IMG/VR virus record: IMGVR_UViG_3300035180_000355
Span: 1-20,694 of that record
Strand: one strand, 5' to 3'
From: a virus
Length of the DNA: 20,694 bases
The translations under genes were made by a program, and so were the position numbers. The notes under the pieces are model-generated. The model was not told the origin of the DNA and did no database searches. It saw nothing but the letters and a program-made list of their open reading frames with translations. Below, piece by piece: positions 7,403 through 14,246 of the stretch. Numbering within the stretch: position 1 is the first letter of the stretch; each line of letters opens with the position of its first letter.

Positions 7403-7708
7403 ATGCTTCTTCAGATCATTCCATTGCAGGCTGTTCCGAATCAGACAGTTAATGTCAGTCTGGGCAAACAAGCCTGCTCGCTGCACGTTTATCAGAAGGC
7501 GTTTGGTCTGTTTATGGACGTCTATGCGAACGGCTCATTGATTATTGGCGGCGTCATTTGCGAGAACGCAAACAGAATTGTGCGCGATGCCTATCTCGGG
7601 TTCGTCGGCGATCTGGCTTTCTGGGATACGCAAGGCGCAAGTGATCCGGATTACACTGGCCTTGGCGGGCGGTTCCTTCTGTTCTACAACGGCCCAAGCT
7701 CAGCATGA
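7403..7708 (+). CDS. Baseplate plug family protein (DUF6983-like)
   Basis: A 101-residue beta-rich protein: IIPLQAVPNQTVNVSLGKQA near the start, then CSLHVYQKAFGLFMDVYANG, LIIGGVICENANRIV and finally GLGGRFLLFYNG. The 'IPL...PNQ....L......L...........D(V/I)...G..L..G......R.......GF.G.L...D..G..DP.Y.GLG.R..L.Y' pattern fits the phage baseplate plug family, short proteins that sit next to the hub gene. The stop overlaps the hub ATG (ATGA, 7705-7708), consistent with coupled synthesis of interacting baseplate subunits. Family call is from remembered pattern; no alignment was run. Confidence 0.72.
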   Translation: MLLQIIPLQAVPNQTVNVSLGKQACSLHVYQKAFGLFMDVYANGSLIIGGVICENANRIVRDAYLGFVGDLAFWDTQGASDPDYTGLGGRFLLFYNGPSSA

Positions 7709-8616
7709 CCGGCACATCTGAATACGTAAAGCGGGCGATCGAGGTCACGTTCCGCCTTACCGGAACGCAGAAGCCGATCACGTTTGGGACAGGCCACGGC
7801 ACCAATAATACGGCGACTTTCAGCGGAATGCGTATTCAGGCGCATATCCGCAAGGTTGGCGGGTCCAGCATGCCCACCGCAGAAGTCCGGGCATACGGGT
7901 TGCCTTTGAGCGTGATGAATGCGCTTTCCACTATAGGGAAATACCTCTATCAGAGCAACGGAAACGAGATTACGATAAAAGCGGGCAATGTTGGAGGTCC
8001 GCTTTCGACCGTATTCGTTGGCAATATTCAGCAAGCCTTCTTCGATGCGGCAGAGGCGCCCGACATAGCTTTCGTTGTCGTCGCCTATGTTGGCCCGTTG
8101 CAGATGATGGCGCCAATTCCGCCAACCAGTTATGCCGGCAGCGTCGATGCGGCAGTAGTGCTGCATCGCCTAGCCACGACCATGGGACTTTCGTTTGAGA
8201 ATAGCCTGCCGGGGCCAGTTATGCTATCGGGCGGATACTATCCCGGCACAGCAAGGCAACAGGCCGAAGCGGTTGCTCGTGCGGCTGGTATTTCGATCTT
8301 TTACGATGACACGACTGGAACAATGGCAGTCTTTCCAAAGAATGGCAGCCGCAACACGCGTATTCCGCTGATTTCTCCAGAGACTGGCCTGATCGGTTAT
8401 CCGATATATCAACAGGCGGGCATGACCTTCACTACGCTATACAATCCGCAAATCGTCTGTAATGGCAAGGTCAAAATTCAATCAACTCTCCAACCAGCAT
8501 GCGGCACCTGGACGACCATTTCGCTGGATCATACGCTCGAGAGCGAAACGCCGGACGGAGCCTGGTTCACGGTCGTTCAGTGTATGCAGTATGGCTTTGT
8601 CCCAGACGGAGGTTAG
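7705..8616 (+). CDS. Baseplate hub protein
   Basis: A 303-residue protein. Landmarks are EYVKRAIEVTFRLTG, a strand block FSGMRIQAHIRKVGGSSMPT, AEVRAYGLPLSVMNALST, ISAGN-like segment NEITIKAGN, VFVGNIQQAFFDAAEAPDI and later FYDDTTGTMAVFPKNG and PIYQQAGMTFTTLYNP, ending SETPDGAWFTVVQC. The combination 'I.A...K.GG...P.A...IYGL....MN.L........N.I.I.AG......VF.G.I..A..D' is typical of hub proteins (gp27/gpD-like fold) in this phage type. The hub links tube to spike, and the spike gene follows three bases later. Moderate-to-good confidence in the role; the precise subfamily is not identified. Confidence 0.78.
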   Translation: MTGTSEYVKRAIEVTFRLTGTQKPITFGTGHGTNNTATFSGMRIQAHIRKVGGSSMPTAEVRAYGLPLSVMNALSTIGKYLYQSNGNEITIKAGNVGGPLSTVFVGNIQQAFFDAAEAPDIAFVVVAYVGPLQMMAPIPPTSYAGSVDAAVVLHRLATTMGLSFENSLPGPVMLSGGYYPGTARQQAEAVARAAGISIFYDDTTGTMAVFPKNGSRNTRIPLISPETGLIGYPIYQQAGMTFTTLYNPQIVCNGKVKIQSTLQPACGTWTTISLDHTLESETPDGAWFTVVQCMQYGFVPDGG

Positions 8617-8619
8617 CGG

Positions 8620-9231
8620 ATGGCAGGTCCGACCTACACGGGCGCGCAGGATGCCACTTCGGACATATCCGATTTCAATGCGTTATCCTTCGTGATTAGG
8701 CAGATCCTTGCTACTGTGCCAGGATCAACGGTAGTGCAGGTGGTGGCGGTCAATAGTAGTGGTGTCGCGCCGGTGGGATTTGTTGATGTGCACCCGCTGA
8801 TCAACCAAATGTCTGGAAACGGCATTCCTATGCCCCATGGAGTCATTCACAATTTGCCTTTCTTCCGGCTGCAAGGTGGTGCCAACGCGGTCATCTGTGA
8901 TCCAGTAGCCGGTGATATCGGGCTAGCCGTTTTCATTGACCGCGACGCCTCCCGTGTAAAAGCAACGCGAGCGCAGGCCAATCCTGGATCGGCGCGGCAG
9001 CATGACTGGGCAGACGGCTTCTACCTCGGCGGCTACCTCAATGCAGCGCCCACTAGTTATGTGCAATTTGTGAACAACACGATCAATATCATCGCGCAAG
9101 GTGCAATCACGATAGTGTCTTCCGGCCCGGTGGCGGTTTCTGCGCCGGCGTTGACCCACAACGGCGTGAACGTCGGCGCGACGCATGTCCACTCCGACCC
9201 GCAGGGCGGAAGCACGGGCGTGCCTCACTGA
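8620..9231 (+). CDS. Gp138-type membrane-puncturing tail spike
   Basis: A 203-residue protein with GGAGG at 8608-8612, seven bases from ATG. The N-terminal half has LSFVIRQILATVPGSTVVQV, GFVDVHPLINQMSGNGIPMP and a VICDPVAGDIGLAVFIDRD strand block, i.e. an OB-like domain as in phi92 gp138. A short beta-helix stretch follows (NNTINIIAQGAITIVSSGPV, AVSAPALTHNGVNVG). It ends with THVHSDPQGGSTGVPH; His189-x-His191 matches the HxH motif that coordinates a metal ion at the tip of P2 gpV- and gp138-type spikes. The trimer would sit under the hub and pierce the outer membrane, which argues for a Gram-negative host. Strong family resemblance and ideal position. Confidence 0.9.
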   Translation: MAGPTYTGAQDATSDISDFNALSFVIRQILATVPGSTVVQVVAVNSSGVAPVGFVDVHPLINQMSGNGIPMPHGVIHNLPFFRLQGGANAVICDPVAGDIGLAVFIDRDASRVKATRAQANPGSARQHDWADGFYLGGYLNAAPTSYVQFVNNTINIIAQGAITIVSSGPVAVSAPALTHNGVNVGATHVHSDPQGGSTGVPH

Positions 9232-9350
9232 GTGCCCCTTGACAAAGCATATTCGGACAGCGTAGTGCCGCGCATCCTTGCAACCACAAGGAAGCGCGAA
9301 CGGATGATGACGGACGGCTGCACCGTCTCTTCGGCTGCCTGATAATTTGG

Positions 9351-9465
9351 CAAGGCAAGCATGGCGGGCCAAACAGGCGTGGCGAGGCCGGCACGGCGAG
9401 GCAATGCGCGGCGAGGCAATGCGCGGCGAGGCTGAGCGGGGCGATGCTGGCGTGGCGATGCAAGG
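9351..9465 (+). repeat. G-rich imperfect direct-repeat array
   Basis: The 15-base unit GGCGAGGCAATGCGC occurs perfectly at 9395-9409 and 9410-9424, followed by a degenerate third copy at 9425-9439 (GGCGAGGCTGAGCGG). Related shorter units flank it: GGCGAGGCCGGCAC at 9381-9394, GGCAAGGCAAGCAT at 9351-9364 and GGCGTGGCGATGC near 9450. The + strand is strongly purine/G biased here. Cause and function are unknown; slipped-strand expansion of a short seed would explain it. Confidence 0.8.
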
Positions 9466-9518
9466 CCGCACGCAGCGCAGCAACGCGACCCAGGCAGTGT
9501 GCGGCTCGATCATAATGC

Positions 9519-9540
9519 AGGGCGGTCTTCGGGCCGCCCT
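9519..9540 (+). other. UUCG-tetraloop RNA hairpin upstream of gp25 gene
   Basis: GGGCGGTC (9520-9527) pairs with GGCCGCCC (9532-9539) around TTCG (9528-9531): seven Watson-Crick pairs plus one G-U, extended by A9519-T9540. The closing C-G pair makes a cUUCGg, an exceptionally stable tetraloop. Only two T bases follow, so it is a poor intrinsic terminator. It ends 24 bases before the gp25 start codon and could act as an attenuator, mRNA-processing or stability element. Confidence 0.6.
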
Positions 9541-9564
9541 TCGCATGTCAGGGAATTGGATTGG

Positions 9565-9912
9565 ATGCAAACCCTAGCTCTTGATGCGAATTGGGACGTC
9601 TTCGCCGATGCCGTCGGCAATATTGCCGTGGCGACGGAACCATATGCGCTCGCGCAGGATGCAGCAAGCGCCGTCAAAACCTTCGCTGGAGAAGTCTACT
9701 ATAACACTTCACTTGGCATTCCGTATTTTGCTGATGTGCTTGGTAAAATGCCGCCGCTAGAGCTTCTTCGCGAATACTTTATTGCTGCGGCATTAACAGT
9801 GCCGGGTGTGGCATCAGCGACGGTATTCTTCAGCTCGATCAGCAAGCGCACAGTGACTGGTCAGATAAACATCACTGATAATTCAGGGGTAACAACCAGT
9901 GTCGGGTTCTAG
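9565..9912 (+). CDS. Gp25-like baseplate wedge protein
   Basis: A 115-residue protein starting MQTLALDANWDVFADAVGNI. ATG 9565 was chosen over an in-frame ATG at 9499 because the extra 22 residues would cover the hairpin and are unlike the family; AGGGAA at 9549-9554 lies upstream. It contains AQDAASAVKTFAGEVYYNTS followed by LGIPYFADVLGK, the 'A.....T..GE..YN...GIPY...ILG' core of gp25/W-like wedge proteins, then LLREYFIAAALTVPGV and a C-terminal strand pair. It is half of the conserved wedge pair with the baseplate J protein encoded directly after it, whose GTG start overlaps this gene by 14 bases. Confidence 0.86.
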   Translation: MQTLALDANWDVFADAVGNIAVATEPYALAQDAASAVKTFAGEVYYNTSLGIPYFADVLGKMPPLELLREYFIAAALTVPGVASATVFFSSISKRTVTGQINITDNSGVTTSVGF

Positions 9913-11773
9913 CACGTCAGTCCCGCCTCCGGTTTTCGGTGCAACGGGTTTCGTGGCTCCTGCTGAGTCAGCGATCCTGGCCGGCGTTCAGGCCGACATC
10001 AATGCCGCGTTCGGAGGCGCCCTCAATCCAGGACTTACTACTCCGCAGGGCCAACTCGCGTCTAGCGCAGCCGCAATCATTGGCAATGCCAACGATATGT
10101 TCCTCGCGCTCGCAAACGGAGTGGATCCTGCATACGCCAGCGGCCGGATGCAGGACGCGATCGGCCGCATTTACTTTCTGACTAGATTGCCTGATCAATC
10201 AACCGTAACGCAAGTCACCTGCACTGGTCTAGCTAACACTCAAATCCCGACCGGGGCACTAATCCAGGCTCTGGACAGCAACTTATATTATTGTTTAAGC
10301 GGAGGCACAATTCCTGCATCCGGAGCAATTACACTACCGTTTGCCTGTCAGGTAACCGGGCCAATTGCTTGTCCAGCGCAGACGTTTACCATCTATGGCA
10401 CGATTTCTGGATGGGATACGGCGGTCAGCACGGCAGATGGCGTGCTCGGAAGCTCGGTTGAGAGCCGCTCTGCGTTTGAGACGCGGCGCCAGCAAACCGT
10501 GATGGCAAACGCTGCCGGATTTACGAGCGCCATTCTCGGCTCGCTCCTCGGCAATGATCCTGTGACTGGTGCGCAGAATGTTCCTGGCATTCTCGATGCG
10601 CTGGTAGTAGATAATGCAAACTCCTACCCAGTCGGCTTCGGGCCGCAGGCCGTTATCATCGGCTCGATTTCGGGCACAACGTTGACCGTGTCGCTGGTCA
10701 GCTCTGGCGCAGTGGCTATCGGTCAATCGGTGACTGGATCAGATGGCCTCGGCGTCCCTGTGGCCGCAGGCACTACCATAGTGTCGGGAAGCGGCAGCAC
10801 TTGGACCGTTAATATTTCGCAGAATGTTCCCAGCACGACGCTGAACCTCGGCGGGGTCATTCTCTCTCCTAATTCAGTCTATGTGGCCGCGCTAGGTGGC
10901 ACTGATACCGCTGTGGCGCAGGCGATCTGGCGGAAAAAGCCGCCGGGCTGCGCTTATACCGGCAATACGTCAGTCACTGTCTATGCCACCAATATTCAGT
11001 ATCCGTCGCCTGGGGTGCCCTATACTGTGACGTTTGAACGGCCCGCTGCTCTGCCCTTCGTGGTGGCGGTCACTATTGCCAATGGTCCACTTGTTCCAAG
11101 CAACGCCACTTCGCTGATCCAAGCCGCGATTATTGCAGCTTTCGCTGGTGCAGACGGCGGCCCTCGCGCGCGCATCGGATCGACCGTCTTGGCTTCGAGG
11201 TTCTATTCTGGCCTGGCCGCTTTGGGTTCCTGGGTGGAAATTGTATCTCTGCTCCTGGGATCGACCAATGCACCGGCAGCCACTATGACGGCCTCGATCG
11301 GCGCTAGTTTTACCGGCACCGGTTCAGGCACCAGTCTAACTGTTACGAATGCAACGGGGCGCATTAGTATTCAGGATGTGGTGGTGGGGAATGGAGTGCC
11401 TGCGGGCACGTATATTGTTTCCCAAACTAGTGGCACCGCTGGCGGCAATGGCGTTTACGTGACATCCCAGGCAACGACCGCCAATAATTCTGCGCTAACC
11501 ACGACTTCGTCAGTGCTAAATGTGACTGCTGTTCAAAGTGGCGCTCTTGCAGCAGGCCAGGTGCTGTTTGCGACGGGTATTACTGACGGGACAACCGTCC
11601 TTTCTCAAACTAGTGGCACTGCTGGTGGCATCGGGACATACACGATCACGCCCAGCCAGAGCTTTGCCCCCGCTCCGGTGACTGCGGTTTCTGCTACGCT
11701 GACCCGCGTTCAAGCATCGATCGCTCAAGCGCCAGTCATCACTGCAAACACAATCCAGGTAACGTTGCTATGA
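9899..11773 (+). CDS. Baseplate J-like wedge protein with inserted beta modules
   Basis: A 624-residue protein with a GTG start at 9899 preceded by AGGGG (9885-9889). Early segments FGATGFVAPAESAILAGVQA, DINAAFGGALNPGLTTPQGQ and GRMQDAIGRIYFLTR are characteristic of baseplate J / Mu gp47-like proteins; later parts include SAFETRRQQTVMANAAGFTS, a QNVPGILDALVVDNA segment, VYVAALGGTDTAVAQAI and FERPAALPFVVAVTI. Two insertions of the shared beta module enlarge it: one about residues 252-322 and a longer double one about 461-600. The latter carries SQTSGTAGGNGVYVTSQ and SQTSGTAGGIGTYTITPSQ. The protein forms the baseplate wedge ring with gp25. Its TGA overlaps the next ATG (ATGA), placing a tail spike gene in the same transcript. 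Confidence 0.87.
   Translation: MSGSSTSVPPPVFGATGFVAPAESAILAGVQADINAAFGGALNPGLTTPQGQLASSAAAIIGNANDMFLALANGVDPAYASGRMQDAIGRIYFLTRLPDQSTVTQVTCTGLANTQIPTGALIQALDSNLYYCLSGGTIPASGAITLPFACQVTGPIACPAQTFTIYGTISGWDTAVSTADGVLGSSVESRSAFETRRQQTVMANAAGFTSAILGSLLGNDPVTGAQNVPGILDALVVDNANSYPVGFGPQAVIIGSISGTTLTVSLVSSGAVAIGQSVTGSDGLGVPVAAGTTIVSGSGSTWTVNISQNVPSTTLNLGGVILSPNSVYVAALGGTDTAVAQAIWRKKPPGCAYTGNTSVTVYATNIQYPSPGVPYTVTFERPAALPFVVAVTIANGPLVPSNATSLIQAAIIAAFAGADGGPRARIGSTVLASRFYSGLAALGSWVEIVSLLLGSTNAPAATMTASIGASFTGTGSGTSLTVTNATGRISIQDVVVGNGVPAGTYIVSQTSGTAGGNGVYVTSQATTANNSALTTTSSVLNVTAVQSGALAAGQVLFATGITDGTTVLSQTSGTAGGIGTYTITPSQSFAPAPVTAVSATLTRVQASIAQAPVITANTIQVTLL
10649..10863 (+). other. Shared beta module, first copy in baseplate J gene (diverged)
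   Basis: Encodes IIGSISGTTLTVSLVSSGAV, then AIGQSVTGSDGLGVPVAAGT, TIVSGSGSTWTVNISQNVPS and TTLNLGG before the J sequence resumes at SPNSVYVAALGG. It keeps the order 'SG..LTV / AIGQ.V.G / AAGT.IV / GS..TV..SQNV' but lacks the GTGxGGxGTY tract, so it is a diverged copy. Confidence 0.6.
11279..11698 (+). repeat. Shared beta modules, tandem pair in baseplate J gene
   Basis: Two consecutive related segments within J. The first includes TGSGTSLTVTNATGRISIQD, VVVGNGVPAGTYIVSQTSG and GTAGGNGVYVTSQATT; the second SVLNVTAVQSGALAAGQVLF, ATGITDGTTVLSQTSG and GTAGGIGTYTITPSQS. At DNA level the two share a near-identical core with CAAACTAGTGGCAC followed by GCTGGYGGCA, at about 11423-11446 and 11607-11630, pointing to fairly recent duplication. 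Confidence 0.7.
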
Positions 11774-13902
11774 ACAAGTTTCCTCGGTTTCTGATCGGCA
11801 TCGTGGCTTTGGCCTTGCCCGCTGTGGCGGCTGCGCAAAGCCCTGTTGCGCCGTCTTCAGCCGGCCCGTTCTATGCGCCAAATTGGTATACCGGATACAC
11901 GCCGACATCGTTGCAGTGGAAATACCTGCTCAGCAACAAGATGGACTATTTCCCCAGCGGCATCCCGTTGCAATATGGCGGCACTGGGGTCACATCGCTG
12001 TCTGCGCTGCAATCTCTGCTCGCTTCTTCTCCAGCCCCGGGTGCGTTCTCGTCCCTATCCGTAAGCGGAAACGACTCGATTGACGGAACGCTCAACGTGA
12101 CCGGAACGGCAACTTTTGCCGGCTCAGTCTCCGGTGCAGGCATCTCGCCTGCCGGTGCCACAACTCTTCGCTCGCTCTCTGCGCGCTTTGCAGAAACGGA
12201 GAACGTCCTGGACTTCGGTGCCAAGGGCGACGGAGTAACTGATGACACCGCTGCAATTCAGGCTGCTGAAAACGCTTGCCCCGCAACTGGTTGCATACTT
12301 TACTTCCCGCCTGGGCACACGTATGGCATCAAGTCTGCAATCTTGCTTTCATCCAATACACACGTTGTGGCCTACGGCGCGACGATACTTGATATCGGCG
12401 GCCAGACGGGGTTGTTTACAAATCTGCACAACACCGCCACGACGTTGACTGACAGCAACATCACCATTGAAGGTGGCACTTATGACTACGGCGCATCAAT
12501 GGCTAATGGTGGACAGCACGCCATTCAATTCAATTTTGTCAAGCATGCCCAGGTCCTCAATGCAATCGGGCAGGGACGAGGCGCACTAACTCCGGCCACA
12601 GGAACTTTCACCGTTTCTGGTGGACAAGTTACGAGTGTCAGCTTGACCAGTGGCGGTTCGACGTATGTAAACGGCACTTACAACGGATTGCTGATCTTTA
12701 ACGGCGCCGGAGGAAGTGGGGCCAGCGGCAGCTATACGGCATCTGGCGGCGCAGTAACGTCAGTATCCATAACGAATGGCGGCTCTGGTTATACTAACGG
12801 GACTTATCCGCTGACGTTTGCATCAGGTGCCGGTGACTTTGTGGCTATGATAGGCTGCGATGATGTTCTGGTCCAAGGCAACTCTGCATTTGGCTTTGAT
12901 AATGCCGCATACGACTTCTGGTGGGCGCCGACAAACGTACGCCTGATTGGCAATTACGCGATTTCGGGTGAGTCAGCTCAGATGGTAAACTTTAATCCTG
13001 ATCCGACCTTCGGCAGCAGTACGGGCTTGGTGGCAAATGGATTTGTCATGTCTGGCAATACTTTCGTTGCCACGAGCGCAAATGCCATTCCAATGCAATT
13101 GGAGCCACTAGCTAGCGGAAGCGCAGTCAAGAATGTATCAGTCACGGGCAACGTGTTCAACAATGTCTATTTGGTCTCTCGGGGAGCAATGCTGGGTGAG
13201 ACGATTAGCAGCAACATGTTCGTCAACGTTGCTGGGGGTGTCTCAGCTGTTTTCTCATACCCGAACTATGGCAGCACTCCAGACTCCATTACGGTTTCAG
13301 GCAACTCGTTTGTAAACCCACAGACGGCGGCAGGAAACTTGGCCGTCATTTTCTTGTCTGCTACCAATTCATCCATTACCGGCAACATCATTAGTGGATC
13401 GTCTTATTACGCGGCTACCTACACCGGCACATATCCCGTCGTGATCAGTGGCAACAGTTTCCCAAGCAGTGCCTACCAAAACACCGGCTCAGCGTGGATT
13501 TCAGAAAACGGTCCGTTTATCGTGACTGGGAACGCCTCGATTGGCGGGACGCTCGGAATAACTGGGAAGGCCACGTTCAGTGGCCTTGTCTCAGTGTCCT
13601 CAGCAACAGGCATCACAGCGCATGCTGGCGGCGGCCAGGCTTCAGCAACGCCGCTTGTAGCGCAGGTCAATCTCGTGTCCACCGTGGCAACGGCGGCGGA
13701 TAGCGTGAAACTTCCCGCGAGCGCATCAGGGTTGTGTATCACGGTGATCAACGGCGCAGCCAACGCCTTGCAGCTATTCGGCGCTGGATCCGACACGATC
13801 AATGGCGCAGCGGCTGCGACAGGCGTGAGTGTGGCAGCCGGCAAAACCGGGCATTACTGTTCCGCCGCTGCTGGCACCTGGTTCGGCGGCACGCTAAATT
13901 AG
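11770..13902 (+). CDS. Pectate-lyase-fold tail spike with N-terminal signal peptide
   Basis: A 710-residue protein. Residues 1-22 form a classical Sec signal: Lys2/Arg6, a hydrophobic core (FLIGIVALALPAVA) and a cleavable AAA-Q end. Next comes a fibre-like region with LQYGGTGVTSL and LNVTGTATFAGSVSGAG. Residues 145-160, NVLDFGAKGDGVTDDT, are the signature of the Pectate_lyase_3 right-handed beta-helix found in phage tail spikes; many 'ITGN.F' turns follow (SGNTFVATS, VTGNVFNNV, VSGNSFVNP, ITGNIISGS). Residues about 283-347 hold a duplicated GGxVTSVS motif. A C-terminal cap of about 57 residues begins GLCITVINGAANALQLFGAG and ends with TWFGGTLN. It may bind or degrade a surface polysaccharide; no catalytic residues can be assigned. 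A signal peptide on a tail spike encoded by an ATGA overlap with the J gene is very unusual. Confidence 0.82.
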   Translation: MNKFPRFLIGIVALALPAVAAAQSPVAPSSAGPFYAPNWYTGYTPTSLQWKYLLSNKMDYFPSGIPLQYGGTGVTSLSALQSLLASSPAPGAFSSLSVSGNDSIDGTLNVTGTATFAGSVSGAGISPAGATTLRSLSARFAETENVLDFGAKGDGVTDDTAAIQAAENACPATGCILYFPPGHTYGIKSAILLSSNTHVVAYGATILDIGGQTGLFTNLHNTATTLTDSNITIEGGTYDYGASMANGGQHAIQFNFVKHAQVLNAIGQGRGALTPATGTFTVSGGQVTSVSLTSGGSTYVNGTYNGLLIFNGAGGSGASGSYTASGGAVTSVSITNGGSGYTNGTYPLTFASGAGDFVAMIGCDDVLVQGNSAFGFDNAAYDFWWAPTNVRLIGNYAISGESAQMVNFNPDPTFGSSTGLVANGFVMSGNTFVATSANAIPMQLEPLASGSAVKNVSVTGNVFNNVYLVSRGAMLGETISSNMFVNVAGGVSAVFSYPNYGSTPDSITVSGNSFVNPQTAAGNLAVIFLSATNSSITGNIISGSSYYAATYTGTYPVVISGNSFPSSAYQNTGSAWISENGPFIVTGNASIGGTLGITGKATFSGLVSVSSATGITAHAGGGQASATPLVAQVNLVSTVATAADSVKLPASASGLCITVINGAANALQLFGAGSDTINGAAAATGVSVAAGKTGHYCSAAAGTWFGGTLN
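12616..12810 (+). repeat. Duplicated GGxVTSVS / GGSxYxNGTY motif in tail spike
   Basis: Two units in the beta-helix: SGGQVTSVSLTSGGSTYVNG (from 12616) and SGGAVTSVSITNGGSGYTNG (from 12742), separated by a Gly/Ser-rich linker. The DNA is clearly related but diverged at third positions, so the duplication is not recent. The 'GG.VTSV.(L/I)T.GGS.Y.NGTY' unit is a recurrent element of phage fibre proteins. Confidence 0.75.
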
Positions 13903-13967
13903 TAGCCTACTTTGGGGCCGCGCACAGTCAACGGCATCCAACACTACCTGCCAGTATGGTGATCAAC

Positions 13968-14246
13968 ATGCGTTCTCTTCTCTTCGCATCTCTTCTGACA
14001 TTCCCCGTTGCGGCCTATGCACAGGAGCCATCGCCGCAGATCTTTCCGCTGCCTGCCCAAGTGTTCCAGCACGTAATCATGTTCCTGCAACAGGGCGGCA
14101 CGCATGCCGAAGGGCAGGCACTGGCTGAGCAGCTTATCGACTTGGCGCGTCAGCAGATGGCAGCGCAGGCCAAGCCAGCGGCCCCGCCGGCCACGCTCCC
14201 GGCTTCTCCGACCAAACCCACTGAGCCGAAAGCCAAGCAGCCGTGA
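13968..14246 (+). CDS. Small exported protein of unknown function
   Basis: A 92-residue protein starting MRSLLFASLLTFPVAAYAQE, a textbook signal peptide with cleavage expected after AYA. An in-frame ATG at 13956 would add MVIN; I prefer 13968 because it puts the basic residue at the N-terminus, but neither start has a clear ribosome site. The mature part has one predicted helix-rich block (FQHVIMFLQQGGTHAEGQAL, then AEQLIDLARQQMAA) and a Pro/Ala/Lys-rich tail with repeated PA and KP pairs. No cysteine and no known family. It sits between the tail spike and the DUF2612 baseplate gene and shares a GTGA overlap with the latter, so it is co-translated with virion proteins. Could be a spike-associated factor or a cargo gene. 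Confidence 0.62.
   Translation: MRSLLFASLLTFPVAAYAQEPSPQIFPLPAQVFQHVIMFLQQGGTHAEGQALAEQLIDLARQQMAAQAKPAAPPATLPASPTKPTEPKAKQP

Larger units (their letters stand above)
9232..9564 (+). other. 333-base gene-free spacer between spike and gp25 genes
   Basis: The only long stretch without a supportable gene in an otherwise gap-free operon. From 9232 to about 9350 I see no pattern apart from an isolated TTGACA (9239-9244) lacking a good -10 partner. From about 9351 to 9465 there is an imperfect, G-rich repeat array. From 9519 to 9540 there is a strong hairpin. Reading frames through it give Arg/Ala/Gly-rich products that simply mirror the repeats, so I do not call a protein. Confidence 0.75.

Noticed and set aside
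9239-9268. TTGACA as a promoter -35 after the spike gene
   Set aside because: No plausible -10 hexamer at 16-18 base spacing (GTAGTG or TAGTGC only).
9519-9545. UUCG hairpin as a rho-independent terminator
   Set aside because: Only two T bases follow the stem, and downstream structural genes must be expressed; kept as an RNA hairpin of unknown role.
8923-9570. Minus-strand open frame over spike end and spacer
   Set aside because: Its repeated Ser-Pro-Arg-Ile-Ala segment is just the translation of the G-rich repeat array; no start signal or recognisable domain.
9347-9577. Short + strand open frame in the spacer (76 codons)
   Set aside because: Composed almost entirely of the DNA repeats (Arg-Gly-Glu-Ala units), covers the hairpin and overlaps the gp25 start; no ribosome site.
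13734-13955. Upstream extension of the small exported protein
   Set aside because: Overlaps the end of the spike gene out of frame and would bury the signal peptide in the middle of the protein.
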